Shown here: one piece after another, positions 17,018-25,769 of the stretch
How positions within the stretch are numbered: the stretch's first letter is position 1
Layout: every line of letters begins with the position of its first letter
Notes under the pieces: generated by a model
The model's database searches: none
The model's input: only the letters and a program-made list of their open reading frames with translations
Told to the model about the DNA's origin: nothing
NCBI GenBank assembly: GCA_035532735.1
Contig: DATKQM010000030.1
Coordinates: forward strand, 28,622 to 92,621
Length of the DNA: 64,000 nt
Direction: 5' to 3'
DNA from: Chersky-840 sp035532735
GTDB taxonomy: Bacteria > Actinomycetota > Acidimicrobiia > Acidimicrobiales > UBA8190
Made by a program: the position numbers and the translations under genes

Positions 17018-18546
17018 AGGACAACCTCCACGACCTCACCTTGGCCGACGTACTCCGGGCGCATGTCGGCACGCGTCCGGACTCGATGGGTGCGGTGTGC
17101 GGCGAGCACCGACTCACCTTCTCGGCCCTCGACGGGCGGGTGAACCGACTCGCCAACGCGCTGGCCGCGCAGGGCGTCGGTAGCGGTGCCCGGTTGTTGT
17201 GGCTGGGCCAGAATTGCCACCGGTTGCTCGAGGGACTGCTGGCGGCGGCCAAGCTCGGAGCGGTGTTCTGCCCCGCCAACTGGCGCCAGAGCGCGGCCGA
17301 GTTCGTCTTCGTGATCGGCGACAGTGATCCGGCTGTCGTCTTCTACCAGGAGTCCGAGATCGGTGACACCCTACGCCAAGCCCGCGACGAGAGCGGGTCC
17401 AAGGCGCTGTGGATCGGCCACGACGTCGAGGGCGAGGGGGGATACGAGGCCTTCGTGGCGGAGGGCTCGGACCACGACCCCGCCGGCGACACCGACGAGA
17501 GGGCGTCGGTGCTCATGATGTACACCGCCGCGTTCACCGGCAGCCCCAACGGCGCACTGCTCTCGCACCGGGCGCTCGTGCTCCAGGGGTCGCAGATCGC
17601 GCAGATCCAAGGTGTGGGCGCGGATTACGTGTATCTCAACTGCGGACCGTTGTTCCACGTGGCTACCTTCATGACGACGTTGGCCACGTTCCTCGTCGGC
17701 GGTAACAACGTCTTCACCCCGCGCGTCGACGCCGAGGAGCTGTGCCGGCTGATCACCGAGGAGCACTGCACGGGCGGGTTCATCATGCCGCCCACCATGG
17801 ACCAGATCGTCGAGCTCAACGCCGACGGTCGATACGACCTCAAGACGCTCCGGGGGTTCCGGGGCAAGCCCGAGTGGACGGCGATGATCACGGTGGACGA
17901 GAGCCCGTGGGGGAAACGCCCCGCCGGGTACGGCCAGACCGAGGTCATGGGCCTCGCCACCTTCAACGCGCTCGAGCCCAGCATCGGATCGAGCGGGAGG
18001 CCCGCCCCCTTCGTACGGATCACCACCCTCGATCCCGACGGCGCCGAGCTCGGTCCGGGCGAGACCGGAGAGATCGGCGTACGGGGTCCCACCGTGATGA
18101 ACGGGTACTTCAACCGGCCCGAGCTCAACGAGCAGCGCCAGGCCGGCGGCTGGCACCACACCAATGACCTCGGCCGCATCGAGAGCGACGGCTCGCTCAC
18201 CTTCATCGGTCCCAAGACACGGCTCATCAAGTCCGCGGCAGAGAACATCTACCCCACTGAGGTCGAGGGGTGTCTGAAGCAACACCCCGCCGTCGCCGAC
18301 GCGGCGGTGATCGGCGTCCCCGACCCCACCTGGGGCCAGAACGTCACCGCGGTGGTGGTATTGCGCGAGGGACAGAGTGCGAGTGCCGGGGAGATCATCG
18401 AGCACTGCCGGGACCGGATCGCCTCGTACAAGAAGCCCAAGCAGGTCGAGTTCACCGATGCCCTCCCCCGGAACGGTTTCGCCGTCGACTACGACAGTCT
18501 GGACGCGAACTACGGTGGCGGCGGCTATCCAGGAGCCGGCCGCTGA
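17014..18546 (+). CDS. Acyl-CoA synthetase homologue with degraded active-site motifs
   Basis: 510 residues of the class I adenylate-forming fold: GYGQTEVMG, TNDLGRIESDGSL and IKSAAENIYPTEVEG are readable. However, the ATP-binding P-loop, normally close to YTSGTTGxPKG, reads MMYTAAFTGSPNGALLSH, with Ser, Gly and Lys changed. The C-terminal catalytic-lysine loop, normally PRTxxGKxxK, reads LPRNGFAVDYDSL with no lysine. The body is otherwise intact with no frameshift, so the protein seems maintained but probably cannot adenylate. Coupled to the PaaK-like gene by ATGA, it may be a regulatory or binding partner, or use another chemistry. The C-terminus ends in a short Gly-rich tail. Confidence 0.85.
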   Translation: MKDNLHDLTLADVLRAHVGTRPDSMGAVCGEHRLTFSALDGRVNRLANALAAQGVGSGARLLWLGQNCHRLLEGLLAAAKLGAVFCPANWRQSAAEFVFVIGDSDPAVVFYQESEIGDTLRQARDESGSKALWIGHDVEGEGGYEAFVAEGSDHDPAGDTDERASVLMMYTAAFTGSPNGALLSHRALVLQGSQIAQIQGVGADYVYLNCGPLFHVATFMTTLATFLVGGNNVFTPRVDAEELCRLITEEHCTGGFIMPPTMDQIVELNADGRYDLKTLRGFRGKPEWTAMITVDESPWGKRPAGYGQTEVMGLATFNALEPSIGSSGRPAPFVRITTLDPDGAELGPGETGEIGVRGPTVMNGYFNRPELNEQRQAGGWHHTNDLGRIESDGSLTFIGPKTRLIKSAAENIYPTEVEGCLKQHPAVADAAVIGVPDPTWGQNVTAVVVLREGQSASAGEIIEHCRDRIASYKKPKQVEFTDALPRNGFAVDYDSLDANYGGGGYPGAGR

Positions 18547-18608
18547 TCAGCCCACCCCCCGGAGACAGGCCGAAGACCAGAGGACGGGCCGAAGACAAGG
18601 AGCCCGCC

Positions 18609-19202
18609 GTGTCTGCATTCCCTTCGTCTTGCCGGTCCCAAGGGGGCAGCTTCGGCGCTGTCTGTCTCATTGGGCTCCTCGTCGCCGGCGGTGTGCTCAG
18701 CCGTGCAGCAGCCCCACGAATTCGTCGACCAAGAAGACGACCACCCCGACTGCTTCTGCCACGACGACATCGGCTGGATCGTCCTCGGGGTCCTCTGACG
18801 CCAGTCGATTCCAGGCACTGTCCACGCAGGTCCAGGCAGGCCAGCCTGCCACGTACAGCGCCACCTACACCTCGCAGAGGACGAGCGGCACGGCTCAGAC
18901 CATCACCATCGAGCAGAAGCTTCCGAAGTCGGTGTTCAAGCCACGCCCTGGGCTACAGCACTGACTTCTCGAGCACCACGGATGCAGGAGTGCACGCCCG
19001 GTGCGTGCGCTGGACGAGCAGTTCGACCCAGTCGGTCAAGTACTGCGTCACCGACTCGGGGATCCTGGCCTACGCCGCTTCCGCGGGCGGGACCTTCCGG
19101 CTCTCGGGTTTCAGCGCGTCGCCGCCGGCCAGTGACTTCTCCCTGCCCGCCGGGGCCACGGTCATCACCATCCCCAACGTGTCGATCCCGAGCGTGCCCT
19201 AG
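18609..19202 (+). pseudogene. Frameshifted secreted lipoprotein-like gene
   Basis: No single frame codes a sensible protein between 18547 and 19202, but three pieces join into one. A GTG at 18609 opens a signal-peptide-like stretch (GAVCLIGLLVAGGVLS). The frame at 18377-18964 then continues with CSSPTNSSTKKTTTPTASAT, a Ser/Thr linker like that after a lipobox cysteine, and QAGQPATYSATYTSQ. The first frame resumes from about 18945 with ALGYSTDFSSTTDAG to a stop at 19202. So two compensating frameshifts lie at about 18700 and 18945, the first exactly where a lipobox Cys would be. Either a recent pseudogene or two sequencing/assembly errors. Confidence 0.6.
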
Positions 19203-19262
19203 AGCACTGAGCCTGTGTCAGTGATGAGGCAGTGATCAACCACGTGATCAGGCATCCCGCAC

Positions 19263-19278
19263 CTGACACCGACGTCAG
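19263..19278. promoter_or_regulatory. Palindromic operator CTGAC-N6-GTCAG, site 3
   Basis: Perfect copy (N6 = ACCGAC, the same as site 7). Its left half CTGACA (19263-19268) is spaced 18 bp from TAATCT (19287-19292), and the ATG follows seven bases later. The half-site thus doubles as a -35 box of a leaderless promoter. A second symmetric element, TGATCA-ACCACG-TGATCA, lies just upstream at 19233-19250. Confidence 0.75.
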
Positions 19279-19299
19279 GGTGCGGGTAATCTCGGGTCC

Positions 19300-20529
19300 A
19301 TGACGCTGCCCAAGATCGTAAGTGTGGACGACCATGTCGTTGAGCCTCCCCACGTATGGCAGACCTGGCTGCCGCAGCAGTACCGGGAGAGGGGCCCGCG
19401 AGTCGAGCGCAAGAGGTGGGGCGGTTTCAAACACCTGTCGGGCGCCAAATACGACATGGTCGAAGACCCTGAAGGGGATTGGGGCGACGCCTGGTACTAC
19501 GACGACGAGCTGATCTACGTTCAGAAGAAGTTCGTGGCCATTCCCCAGGCCTCGACCACGATCGACGGTCAGGGCAACATCGTTTTTGACCGGACGCAGA
19601 TGACGATGACGGCTACGACCTTCGACGAGATGCGCAAAGGCTGCTGGGACCGGGATGAGCGCGTCAAGGACCTTGCCCTCAACCACACCGATGGGTCGCT
19701 CCCCTTCCCGACCTTCCCTCGATTTTGCGGTCAGACGTTCTACGAGGGCAACGACAAGGACCTCGGCCTCGCCTGTGTAGAGGCGAACAACGACTGGATG
19801 GTGGAGGAATGGTGCGGGCCGTCAGGCGGCTTCAACATCCCCCTGTGTCTCATCCCTCTGTGGGACGCAGAGCTCGCAGCTGCTGAAACCAAACGCAATG
19901 CCGAGCGAGGGGTCCGGGCCATCGCCTTCAGCGAGATGCCCACTCGTCTCAAGCTGCCGAGCATCAACACCGACTACTGGGATCCACTGTGGGAGGTATG
20001 CAACGACTACGGGGTGACTGTGTGCATGCACGTCGGATCGAGCAGTTCAAACCCGGTGGCATCCCCTGACTCAAACAAGGCGGTGGGAGTGGCTCTCGGT
20101 TTCAACAACGCCATTGCGTCTCTCGCCGACTGGCTCTTTTCCGGCAACCTGCTTCGGTTCCCCAAGTTGAAGTTGGCCTACTCCGAGGGCCAGATCGGGT
20201 GGATCCCCTACATCCTCGAGCGCGCCGACACCGTGTGGGAAATGCACGACGCGTGGACACACGCCAAGGAGCGGATCCCTGTACCCCCGTCCACCCAGTA
20301 CTACGGGCGTATTTTCGGGTGCTTCACCGCCGACCGGCACGGACTGCGATCACTGGAGGAAGTAGGTGAAGACAACATCTGCTTCGAGACGGACTATCCG
20401 CACACAGACACCACCTGGCCGCACTCGGAGTCGTACATCGAGAAGTTGTGCGCCGGTCTCGACGAGGAAGTGGCCTACAAGATCCTGCGAGGCAACGCCA
20501 TCAAGATGTTGGAGCTAGACCGAAAGTAG
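19300..20529 (+). CDS. Amidohydrolase-2 family protein (SVDDH subgroup)
   Basis: 409 residues. IVSVDDHVVEPPHVW (about 6-20) and FETDYPHTDTTWP near the C-terminus place it with the proteins at 7774 and 38043. It carries VEEWCGPSGGFNIPLCLIPLWDA-type sequence in the middle, closely paralleled by IESWCGAYPGRFIPLSIPP in 38043. Monocistronic: preceded by its own operator and convergent with the acyl-CoA dehydrogenase at 20551. Its codon use is less extreme in G+C third positions than its neighbours (more A/T-ending codons by eye), so it may have arrived separately. Start decided by the -10 hexamer seven bases upstream; no Shine-Dalgarno. Confidence 0.88.
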   Translation: MTLPKIVSVDDHVVEPPHVWQTWLPQQYRERGPRVERKRWGGFKHLSGAKYDMVEDPEGDWGDAWYYDDELIYVQKKFVAIPQASTTIDGQGNIVFDRTQMTMTATTFDEMRKGCWDRDERVKDLALNHTDGSLPFPTFPRFCGQTFYEGNDKDLGLACVEANNDWMVEEWCGPSGGFNIPLCLIPLWDAELAAAETKRNAERGVRAIAFSEMPTRLKLPSINTDYWDPLWEVCNDYGVTVCMHVGSSSSNPVASPDSNKAVGVALGFNNAIASLADWLFSGNLLRFPKLKLAYSEGQIGWIPYILERADTVWEMHDAWTHAKERIPVPPSTQYYGRIFGCFTADRHGLRSLEEVGEDNICFETDYPHTDTTWPHSESYIEKLCAGLDEEVAYKILRGNAIKMLELDRK

Positions 20530-20550
20530 TACGGGCATCGCGAGGCGCAG

Positions 20551-21678
20551 CTATAGCCCGAGCAGATGTGACAGCCGCTCGAGGTGTTCGGGACCGGTGC
20601 CGAAGAGCGCGGCGCCGGACTTGGCCCGCTTCACGTAGAGGTGCATGTCGTGCTCCCAGGTGTAGCCGATGCCACCCAGGCACTGGATGCCCTCGGTGGT
20701 GACGAGCTTCTGGCAGTCGCCCACGCTGGCCTTGGCCATCGCCACCGCCACGTCGCGGCGAACGTCAGACTCGGCGATGGTGGCCGCCGCGAAGTAGGCC
20801 GTGGCACGGGCGGACTCGACCGAGACGTACATGTTCGCCAGCTTGTGCTTGATGGCCTGGAACGATCCCACCTTCACCCCGAACTGCTCGCGCTCTTGGA
20901 CATAGGCATGAACGATGTCGAAGATGGCCTGACAAGTCCCCACCATCTCGGTGGCGAGCGCCACGGTGGCCTCTTGGACGATCGAAGCCAGGACCGGCCC
21001 CGCCGAGCCGGCACCGGTGAGGACACGGTCGGGCTCGACACGGACCGAATCGAGCACCACGCTCCCGTAGCTCCGGCTGGCGTCGAGGCCGACCATGGGC
21101 TCGGAGTCGAAGGAGTCCCGGGGGACGACGAACAGCGCCACACCGTCCTCTCCGGTGGTGCCGGGGAGTCGGGCCGCCACGACGGCCTCGACGGCGACAT
21201 CGGCGTCGAAGACGAAATGCTTCTCACCGTCGAGGATGTAGCTCGCCCCGTCGGGGGTTGCGGTGGTCGTGATCGATGAGGGGTCGAAGTTCCCCGCCGC
21301 CTCGGCCACCGCCAGGGTGGCGGCGATCCCGTCCTGGGCCACCGCGCCCAGGAAGCGACTGCGCTGCTCGGTGCTCCCGGCGTGGAGGAGGGCGGGGACG
21401 AATTGGGTGGCGGTGGCGAGGAAGGGTGCGGGGCAGATCACGAGGCCGAGCTGCTCGCACACCACGGCCAGCTCCACGAAGCCGAGCCCGAGGCCGCCAT
21501 CCTCCTCGGGAACCGCCAGCGCGGGCCAGTCGAGGTCGACCATACGGCTCCACAATTCCTCGGCGTGCTTGTGGTCCTCGACGACGCTGCGGACCAGTGA
21601 GATCGGACATTCGCGCTCGAGCACGGCGCGTACCGACTCCTGGAGCGCCTGTTGGTCGTCGGAGAGTTCGAGCTCCAC
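20551..21678 (-). CDS. Acyl-CoA dehydrogenase (smaller FadE subunit type)
   Basis: 375 residues. The C-terminal QCLGGIGYTWEHDMHLYVKR is characteristic of the smaller FadE branch, which in mycobacterial cholesterol degradation often forms one half of an alpha2beta2 enzyme. The middle region contains VPRDSFDSEPMVGLDASRS-type sequence. It is the last gene of a five-gene minus-strand operon and follows the ADP-forming synthetase by three bases. The substrate is presumably the CoA ester made by that synthetase. A complementary larger subunit could be the product of 14442. Confidence 0.9.
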   Translation of the reverse strand: MELELSDDQQALQESVRAVLERECPISLVRSVVEDHKHAEELWSRMVDLDWPALAVPEEDGGLGLGFVELAVVCEQLGLVICPAPFLATATQFVPALLHAGSTEQRSRFLGAVAQDGIAATLAVAEAAGNFDPSSITTTATPDGASYILDGEKHFVFDADVAVEAVVAARLPGTTGEDGVALFVVPRDSFDSEPMVGLDASRSYGSVVLDSVRVEPDRVLTGAGSAGPVLASIVQEATVALATEMVGTCQAIFDIVHAYVQEREQFGVKVGSFQAIKHKLANMYVSVESARATAYFAAATIAESDVRRDVAVAMAKASVGDCQKLVTTEGIQCLGGIGYTWEHDMHLYVKRAKSGAALFGTGPEHLERLSHLLGL

Positions 21679-21681
21679 GGG

Positions 21682-23814
21682 CTAACCCGCCGTGACCACG
21701 AGAGAGTCGACGGCAACCGCGCCCTTTTTGAGGACGACGACGGGGTTGAGGTCGAGCTCGACGAGCCGGTCTCCACACGCTGATGCCAGGCGGGCGACGG
21801 CGAGGACCACATCGACGAGGGCCTTCACATCACCACGATCGCGACCGCGCACCCCGGTCAGCAGCCGGTAGCCGCGCAGGCCCTCGATCATCTCCTGCGC
21901 GTCGCGCCGGTCGAGGGGAAGAGGTCTCACCGCCGCGTCCTTCAAGATCTCGGCGAACACGCCGCCCGTACCCACCAGCACGGCGGGGCCGAAGACCGGA
22001 TCACGGGTGACCCCGACGATCATCTCGGTTCCCCCCTCGATCTGCTGTTGGATCTGGACGCCCTCGATGCGGGCATTGCGCTTGGCCCGCGTGGCCCGGT
22101 CGACGAGCTCGGTGTAGAGAGCCTTGGCTTGGGACCCCGTGCCCACCGACAGACGAACCAGTCCGGCGTCGGACTTGTGGGGGAAGTCGGGCGAGGCGAT
22201 CTTCATCACCACCGGGAAGCCGATCTCCCCGGCGATGCGGGCCGCTTCCGCAGCAGAATGGGCCAGGCCCTCCCCGGCCAGGGGGATGTCGAAGGCCTCG
22301 AGCAATTGCCGGGCCGCGTCGGCGCCGAGGGGTGAGGGACCGCGTCCGTCGACGCCGGTGAGTGCACTCGCCGCCCCCTTCGGGAGGCGGCCGGCCATGG
22401 GTTTGCGAGGGCGGAACGTCGACGACGCCTCCTCGTAGAGCGCGAAGGCCCGGAGTGCGTTGAAGCAGTTCCGAAACGACCGGAACATGGGCACGCCTGC
22501 CTCGATCAGGGTCTTGAATCCCTGCTCGTCGGTCTTGAAGGAGTTCCAGGTCACCACGATGGGCTTCTTCACCTCGTCGATGAAAGCCACGATGTCCTCG
22601 GCGAAGCGATCGGTGAGCCGTCCGAGCGCGCCGGTGAGCCCGATCACGATGACATCGATATTCGGATCGGCGGCCACGAGGTCGAAGACGCGCTTTCTGT
22701 CCTCGATGGGCGCGTTCACGAGGAACTGGGCCCCGTTGTCGATGGGATTGGCGACGGTCAGGTAGTCGGGGATCATGGCGCGCAACCCGGCTTGGGTCTT
22801 GGCGGTGAGGACCGGCACCGGCACGCCGGCGGATTCGGCCACCTCGGCCATGAGGGTCCCCGAGCCGCCCGAGATGGAATAGAGCGCGCACCGGCCGCCG
22901 GAGCCGGCGGGCAGCTTGGCGAAGAGCGCGGCGGTCTCGAGAAGCTCGTCGAGGTCGCGCACCCGGACTACCCCGTACTGGGCGAAGAGTCCCTCCACGA
23001 CTGCGTCTGACCCCGCCAGATGGCCGGTGTGCGAGCTCGCCATGCGGGTCCCCGCCTCGGTGCTCCCCATCTTGAGCGCCACCACCGGCTTGCCCTGGGC
23101 GTTGGCGGCCTCGAGGGCGCGCCGGAGCTTGGGCGGGTCCTTGAACCCCTCGAAGTAGCCGGCGATCACGTCGGTGTCGTCGTCATAGGCGAAGTACTCG
23201 ATGAAGTCCGCGGCCTCGAGGTCGAGCTCGTTGCCCGTCGGCACCCAACGGCTGAAGGCCACCCCGAATTCGGTCCCCTGCACGAGGGGACGACCCTGGT
23301 GCCCGCTCTGGGTGACGAGCCCGATGCGACCACCACGGCGCGTCGGTGGCTCGGGCAGGACCTCGAAGGCGTTCGTGTTGGTGTTGGGGCCGAAGACGCG
23401 GATCCCGTAGCGGCGGGCCACCTCGCCCACCTCGCGCTCGGCCTCCGCACCGGCTTCGCCCACCTCGCTGAACCCGGCGGTGAAGACCAGGACGTAGGGG
23501 ACGCCGTGTTTGCCGCACTCCTCCACCGTCCTGGCCACGAGCTTGGTCCCCACGTTGACGACGGCCAGGGTGATCTCGGCGGGGATGTCGGTGACGTGCG
23601 CGTAGACGGGGATGTCGCCGATGGTGCCGCCCTTGGCATTGACGAGGTACCAGCGGTCTCCCCAGCGCTCCGCGTACGAGGCCCGGAGGCGTTCGGGCTT
23701 GGCGTTGCGGTTCAACGACCCCACCAGGGCGACGGCCTTGGGATGGAAGAACTCCTCCAGGTCACCCCGACGCTGAGGCAGCACCGGCTTCTTGGTCGCT
23801 GGCTTGTTGGCCAC
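21682..23814 (-). CDS. ADP-forming acyl-CoA synthetase (acetate--CoA ligase/ATP-grasp fusion)
   Basis: 710 residues combining both subunits of NDP-forming acyl-CoA synthetase. There is a CoA-binding Rossmann domain (VALVGSLNRNAKPERL near 30), a succinyl-CoA-ligase-like flavodoxin domain with the phosphohistidine motif SSHTGHLAGSD near 260, then an ATP-grasp domain (FPVVMKIASPDFPHKSDAG near 545, VLVGTGGVFAEILKD near 625, ELDLNPVVVL at the end). It makes an acyl-CoA with ATP to ADP conversion, a cheaper route than the AMP ligases elsewhere in the island. Eleven bases separate it from the upstream SDR and three from the downstream acyl-CoA dehydrogenase. Confidence 0.92.
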   Translation of the reverse strand: MANKPATKKPVLPQRRGDLEEFFHPKAVALVGSLNRNAKPERLRASYAERWGDRWYLVNAKGGTIGDIPVYAHVTDIPAEITLAVVNVGTKLVARTVEECGKHGVPYVLVFTAGFSEVGEAGAEAEREVGEVARRYGIRVFGPNTNTNAFEVLPEPPTRRGGRIGLVTQSGHQGRPLVQGTEFGVAFSRWVPTGNELDLEAADFIEYFAYDDDTDVIAGYFEGFKDPPKLRRALEAANAQGKPVVALKMGSTEAGTRMASSHTGHLAGSDAVVEGLFAQYGVVRVRDLDELLETAALFAKLPAGSGGRCALYSISGGSGTLMAEVAESAGVPVPVLTAKTQAGLRAMIPDYLTVANPIDNGAQFLVNAPIEDRKRVFDLVAADPNIDVIVIGLTGALGRLTDRFAEDIVAFIDEVKKPIVVTWNSFKTDEQGFKTLIEAGVPMFRSFRNCFNALRAFALYEEASSTFRPRKPMAGRLPKGAASALTGVDGRGPSPLGADAARQLLEAFDIPLAGEGLAHSAAEAARIAGEIGFPVVMKIASPDFPHKSDAGLVRLSVGTGSQAKALYTELVDRATRAKRNARIEGVQIQQQIEGGTEMIVGVTRDPVFGPAVLVGTGGVFAEILKDAAVRPLPLDRRDAQEMIEGLRGYRLLTGVRGRDRGDVKALVDVVLAVARLASACGDRLVELDLNPVVVLKKGAVAVDSLVVTAG

Positions 23815-23825
23815 GGCGCCTCGCC

Positions 23826-24659
23826 TCAGCCGGCCGGGGTCTCGCCCGACAACACCGAGAAATCGAGGCGCGACGTGAGCATGCCCGCCGAGAAGCCGCC
23901 ATCCGCGTAGACGTTGGTGCCGGTGATGTAGGTCGCCGCGTCACTGTTGAGGAACACCACCAGGTGCCCCTGCTCCTCGGGGGTGGAATTGCGTCCGCCC
24001 AGGGGCTTGGGGAACCGGTCCATGAAATCCTTGCCCATGTAGGCCTCGAACGACGGCATCATCGGGGTCTGGGTGGGCCCGGGGCTCGTGCAATTGACCC
24101 GGATCCCCTGGGGCGCGAGGTCGAGGGCGGCGTGCAGCGTCCAGATGATGATGGCCTGCTTGGAGAGGAGATACCCCTCACCCACCGCGGCGGGGTGCTC
24201 CTCGCACCACTGCCGACCTTCGGCGTAGCCGGCGGTGGAGACGAGCGGCATGACCTGGTCGATGACGTTCTCCCACCCGAAGGCGCCCGCCGAGGAGATG
24301 GTGACCACTGCCGAGCCCGAGGGCATGTGCTTGGCGGCCAGGGTGGTGAGGTGCCGGGCCGCCACGAAGTTCACGAGCATGACGTCGAGACCCGAGAAGG
24401 GAGGACCGGGCAGGCCTGCGCAATTGAACAGCCCGTGGATCGGGCCTCCGAGGTCTTCGAGGTTCGACTCGATGGCCCCGGGGTCGCGCAGGTCCACCGA
24501 CCGGTAGCTGGCCACGTCGGAAGCCGGCTCCTTCACGTCGAAGACGTGGACCTCGGCACCGAGCTCGAGCAGGTCCCGCACCGCGGCGGCCCCCATGCCC
24601 GAGCCGCCTCCACCGCTCACGAGCACCCGCTTGCCCTCGTAGCTCCACACGCCCGCCAT
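23826..24659 (-). CDS. SDR, 3-alpha-hydroxysteroid/coniferyl-alcohol dehydrogenase-like
   Basis: 277 residues. The cofactor loop VSGGGGSGMGAAAVRDL (about 14-30) is a variant of the usual TGxxxGIG. There is a long insert between the Ser strand (VVTISSAGAFGWENV) and the catalytic YLLSKQAIIIW. That insert, the very short early strands and VNCTSPGPTQTPM are typical of the 3-alpha-HSD/coniferyl-alcohol-dehydrogenase clade. Start is the ATG at 24659; the longer frame to 24920 overlaps the previous gene. It likely oxidises a ring or side-chain hydroxyl before CoA activation. Next gene 11 bp on. Confidence 0.87.
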   Translation of the reverse strand: MAGVWSYEGKRVLVSGGGGSGMGAAAVRDLLELGAEVHVFDVKEPASDVASYRSVDLRDPGAIESNLEDLGGPIHGLFNCAGLPGPPFSGLDVMLVNFVAARHLTTLAAKHMPSGSAVVTISSAGAFGWENVIDQVMPLVSTAGYAEGRQWCEEHPAAVGEGYLLSKQAIIIWTLHAALDLAPQGIRVNCTSPGPTQTPMMPSFEAYMGKDFMDRFPKPLGGRNSTPEEQGHLVVFLNSDAATYITGTNVYADGGFSAGMLTSRLDFSVLSGETPAG

Positions 24660-24738
24660 CTCGCCTCCCCGCCGTCCGTGCCGCGCCGATGCGGCGCGCG
24701 CAGTGTGTCGCCCCGTCGGGCGTGTTGCAATGTGTGGC

Positions 24739-25668
24739 TCAGCCGCCCATCTGCAGACCAGGAGCGCGGGAATGAAAGACCTGCGCGTTGACCGCAGGCC
24801 CGATGTCCTCGGGCTCCCAGCGGGCGGGCTTGCCCTTGGGCTCGACCGTGGCTCCCAGTGACCAGGGCACGTAGTGGGTGATGCGGTGGCCCACGGCCCG
24901 AAAGACCTGCCCCGTGACATGCAGCGCGTCGTCCGACGCCAGCCAGGCCACCATAGGGGCCGAGTTGGCCGGGTTCATGGGGTCGTAGTCGGTTCCTTCG
25001 TCGAGCTGGTCGGGCTCGCGCACCTCGGCGTCCTTGCGCAACGTGGCGGTGATGCGCGTCATCCCACCAGGCGCCACTGCGTTGGCCCGCACGCCGTATC
25101 GCCACAACTCCAGGCTCGAAATCACGGTCAACGCCGCGATGCCGGCCTTCGCCGCGCCGTAGTTGGCCTGGCCGACGTTTCCCTGGAGTCCCGCCGAGGA
25201 CACCGTGTTCACGATGGCGGCGCGGGGCTGGTTCCCGGCCTTGGACTGCTCGCGCCAGTACACCGAGGCGTGGTGCGTGGTCGCGAAGGTGCCCTTCAGG
25301 TGGACGCGCACCACGGCGTCGAAGTCGTCCTCGGACATGGAGAAGAGCATGGCGTCGCGCACGATGCCGGCGTTGTTGACGAGCACATCGAGCCGGCCGA
25401 ACTCGTCGACCGCCTGGCGCACCAGGTTCGACGCCCCGGACCAGTCGGCCACGTCGTCGTAATTGGCGGCCGCCTCGCCCCCACGGGCCCGGATGATCTC
25501 CGCGACCTCTTCGGCGGCACGCTTGTCCACCCCTTCGCCGTGGACCGATCCCCCGACATCGTTGACCACGACCTTCGCTCCCTGGCGGGCGAGCTCGAGC
25601 GCCTCGCCTCGGCCGATGCCGTGGCCCGCGCCGGTGACGACCGCCACCTTGCCGTCGAGCAGTCCCAT
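24739..25668 (-). CDS. SDR, 17-beta-HSD4/hydroxyacyl-CoA dehydrogenase-like
   Basis: 309 residues. VTGAGHGIGRGEALELAR and KVVVNDVGGSVHGEG, followed by RLDVLVNNAGIVRDAM and the catalytic NYGAAKAGIAAL, match the dehydrogenase domain of peroxisomal multifunctional enzyme type 2 and related bacterial proteins acting on 3-hydroxyacyl-CoA or steroid alcohols. The extended C-terminus, with an RAVGHRITHY segment and a closing hydrophilic tail, fits the same group. AAGGAAGAAC precedes the ATG. It lies 79 bp upstream of the second SDR and about 100 bp downstream of the amidohydrolase, with a hairpin in the latter gap. Confidence 0.88.
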   Translation of the reverse strand: MGLLDGKVAVVTGAGHGIGRGEALELARQGAKVVVNDVGGSVHGEGVDKRAAEEVAEIIRARGGEAAANYDDVADWSGASNLVRQAVDEFGRLDVLVNNAGIVRDAMLFSMSEDDFDAVVRVHLKGTFATTHHASVYWREQSKAGNQPRAAIVNTVSSAGLQGNVGQANYGAAKAGIAALTVISSLELWRYGVRANAVAPGGMTRITATLRKDAEVREPDQLDEGTDYDPMNPANSAPMVAWLASDDALHVTGQVFRAVGHRITHYVPWSLGATVEPKGKPARWEPEDIGPAVNAQVFHSRAPGLQMGG

Positions 25669-25732
25669 GGTCTGTTCTTCCTTTCGTTCGGCACCCGCGT
25701 ACCATCAGCGCGCGGCTGCCCGTCTGTCTCGT

Positions 25733-25754
25733 GCGCGACCCTGTCCGGTCGCGC
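25733..25754 (-). terminator. Hairpin between amidohydrolase and SDR genes (attenuator, processing site or weak terminator)
   Basis: GCGCGACC-CTGTCC-GGTCGCGC is a perfect 8-bp stem with a 6-nt loop in the 101-bp gap downstream of the amidohydrolase stop at 25770. There is no T-tract. It may lower expression of the downstream genes relative to the first gene, or stabilise the upstream mRNA. Confidence 0.4.
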
Positions 25755-25769
25755 CGTCGGTTAGCCGGC

